Below are positions 11,725 through 22,910 of a DNA stretch of 64,000 bases, piece by piece. The number at the start of each line of letters is the position of its first letter. The first letter of the stretch is position 1. Source of the DNA: Hermodice carunculata. Lineage: Eukaryota > Annelida > Polychaeta > Eunicida > Amphinomidae. The DNA lies in NCBI GenBank assembly GCA_964020975.1, contig OZ026630.1:25471239-25535238 (forward strand), written 5' to 3'. Made by a program: the position numbers and the translations under genes. The notes under the pieces are model-generated. The model was not told where the DNA came from, searched no databases, and saw only the letters and a program-made list of their open reading frames with translations.

Positions 11725-11950
11725 TAAGGGTGAGTAGAGCTGACAATATCAGAGAGTGCTGTTTCGGTGGAGAGTTATAAATTATGGGTGGAGAGATAGC
11801 AATAAGCTGGTCATGGACAGCTTGGTGTAGTATTTTAGAAGGTACAGACAAGACCGAAATGGGCTGGTAGTTACTGGTGTCACTGTTTTGAGCATTTTTA
11901 CATACCGGTGCAAACATTGCCACCTTCCACTCATTAGGTTTAACTCATGT
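11725..11950 (-). mobile_element. LINE-A, piece 2: start of reverse transcriptase
   Basis: Minus-strand reading begins NEWKVAMFAPV and continues with the RT finger motif NYQPISVLSVPSKIL, then HDQL and a degraded HSTETALLTLT box ending exactly where the 8.2-kb element starts. The upstream end abuts the tail of LINE-B. It fits between piece 1 (ends YPLTYIL) and piece 3 (starts NIDKGHG). Decayed and non-functional. Confidence 0.85.
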
Positions 11951-11953
11951 TTT

Positions 11954-11979
11954 CAGATTCAGATTCAGATTCAGATTCA
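11954..11979 (-). repeat. (GAATCT)n tail of LINE-B
   Basis: About four 6-bp units, TCAGAT on the plus strand, at the 3' end of LINE-B. LINE-F at 56.75 kb ends in a similar hexamer-like stretch (GAGTCTGAGTC). Confidence 0.75.
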
Positions 11980-12250
11980 ATTTCACATATCAATACAGAG
12001 GAAATGTAGACAATCGATATATTAACCTAACCGGTAAAGGAGACCCATGCTGGAATATTGAAGTGATCTTGTAGTCACATGGGCCACCTTCTTACATAGT
12101 ATATTCTATGCACTTTTACAAAATAAAAAAGGTATGGACTATATTAACATGAGATTATGTAGCCAGGATAATATTTGCATGTCGATCTAACTGCTTTTTA
12201 AACAACTACATCATATCTTCATCCTTCAAACCAATCTTCTTTACATATAT

Positions 12251-13285
12251 AGTACAGAAAAACATGATCCATATTCATTAATTCCAAACCCAACAATGAC
12301 AGCAAAGAGATTCCAGACCATAGGCGCTCGTAACGTTCAGTCAGTCAAGCTTCCGTGCTAATAATATACGCGGTGGGGGGTGGGTGGGGGAGGAGGAGTG
12401 GGTGAAGAGGTTGGACCTGGAACATCTATGCGTTCAATGACCCGCATAGGGCCATATCTGCAATAAAATATTGTGTTTTCATCTGTGCAGTCAATTATTT
12501 GTGCTAATAAGATGGTGACGGATGGGCCTAAAACCACAACGTTGTCACATGGAGCTCCTATATAGATAGGAGCTCCATGTGACGACGTTGTGATTTTAGC
12601 CTAGGCCCATCCGCCACCATCTTATTTGTACAAACAATTGACTGCACATATGAGTACACAATATTTTATTGCAGATATGGCCCTATGTGGGTTATTGAAC
12701 GCATAGATGTTCCAGGTCCAACCTCTTCACCCACTCCTCCTCCCCAGCCCCGCCGCCGCCCTCCCCCTCCCCCTCCCCCGCGTATATTAGCACGGAAGCT
12801 TGACTGACTGAATGTTACGAGCGCCTGTGTTCCAGACTTGCCAAAGCATCAACATTTCTCTTCCAATACCAATGTGAAGAAATAAATTTCACTCCTGACT
12901 TGAGACAGGCAGTCACCCATAAAAGGCAACTGGTGGTTTTAAACCGGTCCTCTCAACCTTGGAAATATTCATCAAAAACTGCAGACACTAGTTCTTTTCC
13001 AAAATCTATAGGCCTAACCACCCAAAACACAAATTTCATTACTTCTGCCAAAAATAAAAAGAGACCTGTTAGGCCTATCACCTTTTAGTTCTCCCGACTT
13101 TTCAATCAGCTAAGTTTACAGCAAAAGGGTAAAGTAGGCCTACATCGTTTTTGTGATATTTATGAATCTGGAACATTATAAACACACTCTACCTCCATTA
13201 TAACTATGAGTCGGAGAACAAAGCTCACATCACAACATAGCCAATGCAGTAATTTTCAAAGAGTACCGAAAAACATGATCCATAT
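12251..13285 (+). repeat. Dispersed repeat R-X, copy 1
   Basis: Shares long blocks with 35668-35987 and 62638-62824, including TGACAGCAAAGA, CTTCCAATACCAATGTGAAG and GACTTGAGACAGGCAGTCAC. The match to copy 2 runs on to TCTGCCAAAAATAAAAAGAG and a GGCCTATCAC block near 13070. A 24-bp direct repeat (23 of 24 identical) flanks this copy at 12251-12274 and 13262-13285. It could be a target duplication, but the other copies also carry it at their left end, so it may belong to R-X itself. No protein is encoded. Confidence 0.7.
12319..12829. mobile_element. Palindromic hAT-type MITE with 8-bp target duplication
   Basis: A 511-bp element made of two ~245-bp arms meeting near 12568 (GGAGCTCC...GGAGCTCC). 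The ends are CATAGGCGCTCGTAAC and, inverted, CACAGGCGCTCGTAAC. TTCCAGAC is duplicated at 12311-12318 and 12830-12837. The uninterrupted R-X copy at 62.7 kb reads TTCCAGACTTGCC with a single TTCCAGAC, which is the empty site. An 8-bp duplication with CA-GGCG ends fits the hAT superfamily (established knowledge). No coding capacity, so it needs a transposase in trans. The arms differ mainly in a G-rich stretch. Confidence 0.9.
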
Positions 13286-15424
13286 AACAGTTTTGTACAT
13301 AGCTGGTATATTCATAGCTGTTTAGAAAATAAGGTTTTATATATTTTGAAAAAACCTTGCAGACCATGTGCGTTAATTTTTCAGTGATCATTTGATCAGT
13401 GCTATTTATAAGTTTCGGAATGTCAAAACTTATACTTTCTTGAGCAAATGTCCATCATACTCGATTAATGAACATTTTTTTATAGTTTCTTGTGTTGTAG
13501 TTGTGTGTATCATTACTCTCAGTGAAGGGAAGTGCTAATAATTTATCTGGTAGATGGTCATGTACAAACTTGTAATACAATTTTATTCTGTTTAGTGTGA
13601 AAATATCTTTCACTTTGAGCAATTTCATTTCCTTTAATAAGGGTTCACTATGGGAATTAAATTTACTACGAGTAATGCAACTAACAGCTCTTTTTTGCAG
13701 CTTTTCAATCTGAGTGTGTTTAAAACCCCAGGTGAGTATACCAAAATTTATAAGTGGTAAAATAAGTGAAATATATATCGTTATTTTGACATTTAGAAAG
13801 AGATCTTAATTAAGAATGTTTAATGTACCAATTACTCTTGGTATTTTTGTAGATATCTTAATGATATGATCTCTCCATGTTCGTTTTGTATTTAATATTA
13901 TCCTTGTTAAAATTGTCTACATGCTTAACTTCAATGTTGTTTATTTTGATTTCAGGTATATTTACTTTTTTTCCCCGTTTCGATGGAAGACCATAAACCT
14001 GGCTTTTTCAACATTTAAGGAAAGCTCATTTACTTGCAGCCAACAATTAATATTATCAAGTTCTCTATTGATAATTGTGTGGAAATTATTATCACCTAGG
14101 TCAAGATTGGTAGAAAGTGTGGTGTCATCTGCATATTGAGTAAAATTAAAGAGGTTTCTAGCATTTGAAATATCATTTATATAAATAATGAAAAGAAGAG
14201 GGCCCGAAATAGAGCCCTGGGGTACTCCATTTGTAATTGGGAGTTTGTCAGAGTTTGTTCCATGAAAGTGAACATAGTGTTTGCGGTTTGGCAAGTAATT
14301 CTCAATTAGATTTAAGGATAAGCCATTCACCCCTTTGTATTTCAGTTTGTTCACAAGTATATTGGGATTGAGTGTATCAAATGCTTATGATAAATGAAGA
14401 AAAATACTTATTGAAGTTTCATCATCATCATCCATATTTTTCAAAATATTATTAACTAGGTCTACTGCCACTAATTCAGTTGAATGCCCTTGTCTGAATC
14501 CATATTGCTCTGAAAATAGCAGTTTAGAATCATCGAAGTACTGAAATAGTGGTTTAAACTTTACCTTTTCAAACAATTTTAGGAATTGCTGGTAGTATTG
14601 ATATAGAACGGTAGTTTGATAAAATTGTGTTATCATCATTTTTGTACAGCGGAATTATTCTCCCTGTTTTCAATTTTTTGGGAAAATACCAGTTTTTAAA
14701 CTTTGGTTCATAACTATAGTGATGGGCATAAGCAGTGCTTCTTTTATTTCTTTGAAAAGCTTAGATGAGATGCATAATGACCTTGACTACGTTTAGGTCT
14801 CAATTCATCAATGACTTCTACCAGCTCCTTTGTTACTGATTTCAATTCAAAGTTTGTCGACGATTCTCTTTTAAGTAATTTTCGAAAGTAAGCCAAGTTG
14901 GTTTATTGAATTTCTTGGCAAGATCTGCACCAATATTTGTGAAAAAAGGCACACACATTAAAACTATTTGCAATGACTATTTTGTCATTTACTGCCTGGT
15001 CATCTATAAGAAAATATTCAGGATCAGACTTTTTCTTTCCTTTTTCTGTTTAGTATGTCATTAATAGCTGACCAAGTTTTTCAAATATTAATTTTGTATT
15101 TATTGAAGATGAACTGATAATAACGCTTTTTTGCCATAAGTATATTTTTCTTGAGTATACCATTGTATGTGGTAAGATTTCTCTTAATAATTTCGCATTC
15201 CTCTGTATCAAGTTTTGCTCTTCTTAAACATATGTATAAATTATCTTTGTATTTTATCTATATTAAAATGCCTTGTGTTATATAGTTATGTTTTCTATGT
15301 TTGGATTTGTTAAATCTTACTGTTTTACTGGGCGTACATGTATGTATAACGTTTTCAACAGTATCATGTATGATGTGATAATTTGTTTCTTGATTGCCAT
15401 CTTCGCTGGTGTCTAGCTTTTACT

Positions 15425-16550
15425 GGTTTGCAGTCAAGTATATACGTGAGGGGATACGACACATTTGAAGCGCCAGCTTTTAGGTGCGTACTTAAGTTAG
15501 CCAGGCCAGTGGCTTCCCCATTAAGTAAAGGATTTAGTTGAGCAGTCACAAAATTTGTGATGATGAGATCAAAGTTGAAAGTAGCATCAGTATTATTTCC
15601 CAGATCAGGCACATTGTCAGTGGGAAATTTGCTAGCGACACATTGACTGATGTTGCAGAAAAAAATGTTAAAGGCTTCAGCAATTTCGACATCATCGGTA
15701 ATCTCTCCATCATGGGTAACCAATCGAGAGGGACTACTACGTGATTTCATTGGCGTAATTTTCTTTAACGATATCCATAGTTCTTTAAAATTTGTACCAC
15801 TATCACGAATGGTCTGTTCAATATAGTCCTTTTTCAGCTGGGTAACAAGGTTATTAACTGTATTCCGCCTTTTCTTGTATATCTTTTCCAGTCGGCTGCC
15901 TCACCAGCTCTTTCTCTTTTTTTTACGATAGTAATCACGATCATACTTAAAGGCCGTAGTTTACTGGTCACCCATGGTGGTTCAGTGTCTCTGATTTTTA
16001 TATTAACGAACGGGGCATGGGTATCATAGATAGGCTTGACAATGTTTATAAAATGGATCCATGCCACTGTTGGATTTACCCTATCTGTAACAATTGACCG
16101 ATCTGCCTTGTGCACGTCGGTGTTGAGATCATTCTCGTTAATATATATCTGTATGTCCTTGCAGTAATGATACTTACTTTACCTTTAGATCTAAAACCTG
16201 TTCTGCTAATGTATGTAAAGCTATGGTCACTTATCCTACAGGCAAGGACACCGGGGTGCCGTATCATGTTATTGTTGTTTGTAAACATGAGATCAGTTAT
16301 TTGTCCGTGAGTGAGCAGTAATCCTGGTTGGGCATGTTATGAGCTGTTTAAAATGTCTATTTCTTTGTAGTAAATTACGGAGTGACTTCCCACCAGCTTC
16401 AAAGTTATCCATGTTAAAGTCGCACATAAGAGTGGTCTCATATTCAAACAGTGAAAGTCAAGTTGGGCTCCCTAGTATTCTGCACTTATCTGTCAGAAAG
16501 TCCATGCTTATTCTTAAGATATCTGGGCATACCTGAGACATTCATTCAAA
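15425..16550 (-). mobile_element. LINE-A, piece 1: endonuclease and linker
   Basis: Minus-strand reading gives the endonuclease end (near 16190-16260, GISDHS-like: reads RISDHSFTYISRTGF), then KPIYDTHAPFVNIKIRDTEP with PWVTSKLRPL, and the linker EIAEAFNIFFCNIS. It ends GASNVSYPLTYIL at the LINE-B insertion. Motif order and spacing match the EN-RT linker of CR1/Jockey-like LINEs. Multiple frame breaks. 5' truncated near 16550. Confidence 0.85.
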
Positions 16551-16559
16551 TCAGTGAAA

Positions 16560-19500
16560 TTGAGATTTTGTTACTTTTCGGATGGTGTAGTGCTAATCTT
16601 TATCCATGCCAAATAGTTTTACGGTAACATGTTTACTTCCATGCAAAAACGTAAAGATGAAAAAGTATCCCTCTGTCAGGACAAGCTTTATGGAGTCAAT
16701 CTATTAATTGGCTGTTAGATGTGGTCAATAATGGTGATGTTTAGATAACCATTCACAGTCAAAGCCTCACTGGATGTGTTTTTACAGGTGAGCGGTTTAT
16801 TGTACAGGTGACTCATTAGAACCACCATATTGTTTTTAAGTGTACAGGTCAAAGTTATGACAGAGTTTAAAAGATTAGCATTTAGTCATCCTTCTTGATG
16901 ACCTGAGCAGATGTCATTTGTGAGCAATTAAAGTCAGCAAATCACCTTGGTTATCTTTAGTAGTGAATATCTAAGAGTCAATTTTTTTACAAGACTTGGT
17001 AATTTTGAGACAGCCTCACTCAAAACTGGATGGATGAATCTTTGTGAAATTAACGGTTATGTGAAGACAAGAGTATAGGTAGGTAGCCACTTTTGTTTGG
17101 CAATATTTCAATTTTAAATGCTACTTTTTGATCTCCAAAGTGAAAAAAATCAATGTTAATCGCAGATGCTTCACAATTCAATTACATAAAAATCATTCCT
17201 TTTAATGGAAAACAAAACAAAACAAAAATGGTTACCTAAGTTATACTATTGTCGTTTCATGACCGTTGATTTCAAGCTTTTCATGCAAAAAGTTTTATTA
17301 TGATCCTTTCTCGAAGTGTAAATTAGACCCCTTGAATAAAATGCCCTTCAAATTGTACAAATTAATCTTAGAATATTTATTGTTATATGCAAAGAAACTA
17401 CCATATTGACAAACTAAAAACGTGTACATTAATAGGCTTGTATAAAAAAGAAAAGCCCACAGTCACAGTGGCAATTGTTGTACCACTCTGTTACGTGTAC
17501 CCCAAGTAAGAGCAGACACCTTAAGGAAGTCCATTTTGTGACTTTTATACGCGAAAACAAAACTGTAAGAAGATTGTTTTGTCCTCCTTCGATAAAATCG
17601 AAATAGAACCCACAGATCCTCGGCTTTTCAGGGATCTATGCAGAAGCTTAGCCCCAACAAGCTAAGGATCCAGCTGAAATTGAACATAATCTGATATTTC
17701 ATATATCACCGCTGCGAAAATGCTGTAACAGAAATACTCTCATTTACGTAACACCTAGTGAGAATTTAGGGCAAACTTATCACTTTACTCATTCGTCAGC
17801 ATTCCTATAATTTGTCGAGGTATTGGGCATACTTCTAAGTTGACTTGTATGATCGTTATAACAAAGCCATCGCATGTTTGAGAAATGACGGGTTGTGTTG
17901 TTCTTTTATATATACATTGTATCGGATCTATGCAGATGTGGACAAAATTATACTTTGGTGACGCAATATATGTTCAAACAAAAACCAATGCAAACCCATG
18001 ATTGCTATAATGACGTGTAAGACGGGTACAAAGGTTGGTTGTCTCGTGAATCATGTCTGCGATTTGATCAACGCACCAAAGCTTTCAAACATTGTGGCAC
18101 GTTCAATAAACGTACGTCATTTTTTCAGGAAATGGAAATGATAGCAAGTTACAAAGAAACGACATTCTCGGGAAACAGTTTATGCTTAGGACGTAGACGA
18201 TGGTCAGGTGCAAAAGGCGCTTGTTGAAAGTTTGTCGCATATAGACGTCCTATAGAGTTCCATGTGAATGGGACTATGCTTTTATTGTTTTGCAAGGGAC
18301 AGAAGTGCCTTTGGTAGGCAAACTAAAGCGGGCTGGGCCTTTTGGAAATGTTTCGGGTCGCAAAGGTCGTGTCGCTGCATGCTGGTCACAAGCACTGCAG
18401 TATGCTAAATATAAATTACGTAAGCTGTAATCGTTATGAGAGTATCCCCATGATCAATAGATCGCCAACAGGTTAAGTCTGAAATTGATGTGCGTACAAA
18501 TATTTGACCTTCGCAGTTTCATACCTCGGGAAAAGGACTCTGGGTGTCCAGAGGCGCGATTCACATGGTCGAGTCGGATACATGGCATAGGCTCAGTCAT
18601 GCTCTAGGTTTTCATGCCATTACGTGCTTTGAATTCTGACTCTTACTATGAAGCTGGCGGAGAAGTTATATTAAATCCTATATGGATGTATTTTTATGTG
18701 TAGCTTGTGGAGAAGTCGATATACACCATTACGTGCTGTGAAATCTGATAATAATTATATTCTCTAATTCTTTCTCGATGATAGAAAATGAAACAATACT
18801 TCCAATGAAATGTGATAGTAATGTTATACTTTATCTCTTTCTTGATGATAGAGAAAATAGCCCACGAGTAAACAAATCTCTTTCCTGTGAAATAAATTTT
18901 TTATTCTTTTGGAATCAGCCTTGCTGGAGTACGACACGGTAAAACATCGTAAATTTTAAAGAAACTTACCGGTGCATTTGCTATGGTCTGTTATCACACT
19001 GTTGTCGGTAATTTAGCAACGTTTTATGTGCCTGGAATTTCGGGCTTTCATGCTCTCAGCCGAAAACATTTTGAGTTCAAGAGACCACAAATTAAGCAGG
19101 CAGTTTATCACCGTACTTTGCCAGTTCATCGCCATAACTGTACCATTACAAGTAAAAGGTAAGCAGTCTAACGGTACATTTTCTAGAACGTATGTAGGTT
19201 CATGTCGCTAATGCTTTCTAGTTAATTTAAGTACATTCTGTTATTTTTCAGTGAGTCTCAGATTATCAATAAAATGTGATGCCATTTGGGTAAATTTGGT
19301 CAGCTCATGAATGCAAAAATTGCAATCTATTGGAATTTTTAATTTGACTTTTCATCCTTTTATTTGTTACTGCCCCCCCCCCCCCCCCCAAAGTGGCAAC
19401 ATGTTCTCGTGACGATCATCAACACGCAAACGTCGTTTACAACTTAAAAAAGTAATAATTTGCAGTAAAACTAAGGTACCAGTATATGGATGCGATTTGA

Positions 19501-22500
19501 AAATGATGTTTTTCATCGAAATATCTTCCGGAATAACCTGGTTCAAATTCACAACACGTACGTAAAAATGAGAGAGAAAAACAAAAAACAGAAACAACCC
19601 CCCAAAGAATTTAGAAAACAAAAACAGACAAAAAAACAGCAATAAAACGAAACAAAATAAAACAAACAAACGAACAAACAAACAAACAAACGCAGAACCA
19701 TAAGAAAAACAACACTTACCTGCATCAACTGACAAGCTGTACCAACAGCTCATTATGGTGATGATGACAGAAAACAGATGAAGGTGACGTGTAAGCCACA
19801 TAACTGCGATACGGTTTGCGTACAATGTTTCGCACGGCTGATTTTAAAAACCTCCAAGATGCAACCTTGCTTTTCGTAGTGAAATGCAGTAGCCTAACAC
19901 AGTACAACTGATACTTCAATTCCTGAAGATCATATCATCGTCTTTGTACAAAGAAACAAATCAGAAAATTAGCAAGTTAACGTCTCTTGTTTGTGGGTGA
20001 CCACATTGTGTCATGCGACAGTTGTGGCAGGATAAATTGCTCTAGGGTATTCGCTAATCGCTTAGCCAAGAGCTTGCGAAAAACACCCGGAGGCCACCAG
20101 ACTGATTAAACATTTTCGGCCAAACATCTCCTGCAGGTAGTCCCATATGCTATCAGTAAGCCACGCGTTTACGCCCACTTAGGCACTGAATACATAATTA
20201 TTGTAAATTGTACGTAAATACATATTTTGATTTATTCCGTCATTGAATTATACCAGTTCCTAATATAGTTTTACTTTAATCACAATCGATATTTGTTGGC
20301 TGATCTGCTGAAAGTCGTCGTCGTTATCACCATCATCAACAACGACAACTGTTTTTCGCCTCTCAAGAAATTCAAATTACCAGGTGTTAAAATGAAAGAC
20401 CGTAAATGCATTTCTCTCTGAGGAAATCCTAATTTGCGTGTTCACTTCGTAAGTATGTAGTGCTTTTCCCTTCAGAAAAATCCCTATGAAGTACGTAGTG
20501 ATACAATTTTACAGCCTCTAAATGTCAAGTACATTTTGATCAAATCATACTTTTCATGGACATACAGCTTTTTGTGAATAAAGACCTATTTTGTGATTAA
20601 ATTCATTACATTATCTTCAAACATTATTTTCTATTGCTGCATGAAATGTTTTGGATTTTTATGACCAGTAGAGTTACACAATATGCACCACAACATTTCA
20701 GTCCCAGGCACTGCTAATAATGTAGATGCCGACAGACAAAATACCACAAATGGAAATATAAAACTGTAAATCATAAAAAAACATTATCAATAAAAAGATA
20801 AAGTTCCTTAAGTTTTCGATATCACTGAAGAAAAACTTAGAATAAACAAACAAGTATGGGATCAGCAAATGGAATCTAAAATTAGCGTTTTAAGGTCTTA
20901 AAGGTTTTTCAGCAAATACATAAACGAAATTATTGTATCGCCGATTTACGAATCCGAGTTTAGTTTGAAAATAAAGCTAAACTGAAATACATTTTGGATA
21001 TCAGCAATTTAAAAAAGTTCTTGTTTTAGCAGCGATAAAATACAGTAGAATTAGATAAATAAGTAAATCTCCCCGTTGAGCTATCTCAGTAAAACGGCCA
21101 GGCGCCTTGTACAATCCCTCCGCCACAATCTCATTAGGTTTCAACTTATATTTTATTTTCTAGGGAGACATGAGCTGCAGAGCCCCCTTTGCCGTGTTTT
21201 AGTACAGAAAAAAGCATCGTGTAGAAACAGCCAGCCATACAAAATAAATTATTTACCACTTATATAAAAACCCGCCAGTACTTTCGGACCTGTATCCACT
21301 ATCGGGGTAGCTTTCTTCACTAACCTTCGTCTTTGACGCAGTGGGGCGCTTGGCACTCAGCCTATTGCTGACCCTGAATTTTCTGCCTCAGGGCGACTTC
21401 AGTGTCTGATACAAAACCCGTATTCTGCAGCCTACAACTGATTACTGTTTGTAGTTTTATTTACATTTTCAGATACCCTTCCCTTAACACTAATCACACA
21501 TATATATTTTTGATGTTACCTCTTCAAAATATCCAATCGACTTGGCTGCCAATCTGAAAATTGGCAATTCCGCACCCGATGCCAATGGTTTATTAATGAG
21601 ATCTTGCCGAGTGGGGGTGGGAAGAGTGTTGTAATATATGAAACCAAACGTACATGTTTTGCAAATATTTCAGAGCATCAATAATGATATAATATATGCT
21701 GTGCCGCGATTCACTTTGATATCCAAATCATATGTGTTTTTTTGGGGCCTGTCCCACAATCATTACATTAATTGCGCAATGTTCAAAATGGCGCTCGCCA
21801 CCACATGGCGTCGTGTGGCATTTGAATTTGTAACTAACGATGGTAACTGCTTCAGACCCAACCGAGCGGGCAAATTCAAGTTAAGATAGCGATTTCGTCA
21901 ACCATGTCAAGGCAAGATTTTCCACTCGAAACTCCCCAGAATGCACCATTTGGGATGTCCAAATTATAAATTTTTCGGGAAGGGGGGGGGGGTCTGGGTG
22001 CCCCCCCCCCCAGCATGCCTTCGGGCGCTTTGCTTTAGCCCTTGGTGCCATATATGTCTCATGTGGGCCAAAGAAACACACTATGTGCTTTTTGGGACCA
22101 CTTATGTCTCTGAGTTTTTAAGCACTGGCTTGGGCCGATCAATATTTTTTAGGGAAGGGCGGCTTGAATGGAACTTTTTTTGTTCCATTAATTTTAGGGT
22201 TAGGCCTTTTTAGTAAGGTCTGTCAGGTTACTGGAACCACAAATATATTTTTGTAAGGCCTTAGGTAACTTGTACTTTCGTTGAAACATGTTTAAAACGG
22301 ATGTTCTTTCCCGTTTTACACATTACCTCTTTTGACGTCAGTTTAATTTGTTACCTGTGCACAGCCGGAGGCACTTGTTTATACATAAATTAGCTATAGG
22401 TCAAAATGTCCGCTTAAGTCATAAAATTATTATTTTTAATTAGCAATCAATTAGTATTTAACGTTTCATCCGGTGTTTTAATCTTTGAATCAGAACCCTG

Positions 22501-22550
22501 TGAAGTGTAATGTTTCGTGTTTTGTGTTGATACTGTACAAACTGCAAGTA
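16560..22550. other. Long stretch without recognisable genes
   Basis: Contains only weak structures: two imperfect local duplications at 18617-18860 (CCATTACGTGCT blocks 110 bp apart; TCGATGATAGAAAA blocks about 75 bp apart), poly(C) at 19373-19389, an (ACAAA)n-like run at 19640-19690, and a G-run/C-run pair at 21983-22013. Frames such as 18039-18227 or 21638-21889 show no motif. Confidence 0.5.
22351..22377 (+). repeat. 27-bp motif shared with 1253-1279
   Basis: Second copy of the CACAGCCGRAGGCACTTG motif, same orientation, 25 of 27 identical. Confidence 0.4.
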
Positions 22551-22559
22551 TCACCAGGT

Positions 22560-22795
22560 AGTGCCGTGCATTGCATTTGGTTTTGCTCGAGATACACTTG
22601 CCTGCTAAACATCCGTTCTTGGCGGTCTACTACCCCCCAGCGAACGTCTGCCTTTCTTTGGCAGCGTCACTGTCTGGGAGCAGGCAGCGCCGTCCTGGCA
22701 TCGCAGCCAGCGAGTGGCCAGGTGTGGGGATGCGCGCAGTGGATTGTGGGATAGTGACTCTGTGAGCGCCATTTTGTTTCTAGGCTATTACACGG
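22560..22795 (+). promoter_or_regulatory. GC-richer promoter-like patch
   Basis: A local rise in G+C and CpG in otherwise AT-rich DNA, with GGATTGTGGGATAGT (similar to ZNF143-type sites) and GCGCCATTTTG (22766-22776, YY1-like). If the 1.62-kb transposon at 22911-24530 is removed, this patch lies roughly 290 bp upstream of the helicase ATG at 24691. Promoter function is inferred. Confidence 0.25.
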
Positions 22796-22910
22796 CCCAG
22801 TGGGTATTGACAACACACCGCTCAATTAACTGTTTGGGTTCACCTGCTGGGAAGGTGCAAACAACATAATGGGGGTAACGGGATTAACACCGATGCTGTG
22901 CGATATCCAG

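Larger units (their letters stand above)
11951..15424 (-). mobile_element. LINE-B: 5'-truncated LINE inserted in LINE-A
   Basis: Read on the minus strand it starts in the endonuclease-RT linker (KHRKHNYITQGIL, then NLTTYNGILKKNI). It continues through FRQGHSTELVAVDL, GVPQGSISGPLLFIIYIND and a canonical YADD box (14123-14134), then the thumb and C-terminal region near 13400-13960. The 3' untranslated part ends in four (GAATCT) units at 11954-11979, a typical LINE tail. Imperfect direct repeats (GGTTTAACTCATG at 11938 and GGTTTGCAGTCAAG at 15425) fit a target duplication of target-primed insertion. The thumb and linker match the Jockey/SURF-like type. Several stops and frame breaks are present. 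R-X and a hAT element lie inside its 3' region. Confidence 0.8.

Noticed and set aside
19367-19825. 152-codon minus-strand frame
   Set aside because: Its length comes from poly(C), (ACAAA)n and T-rich runs read as Gly and Phe/Leu stretches. The start has no support and no domain is present.
21940-22213. Overlapping frames around a G-run and C-run
   Set aside because: Frame length depends on homopolymers. The block may be part of a repeat, but no second copy exists in the window.
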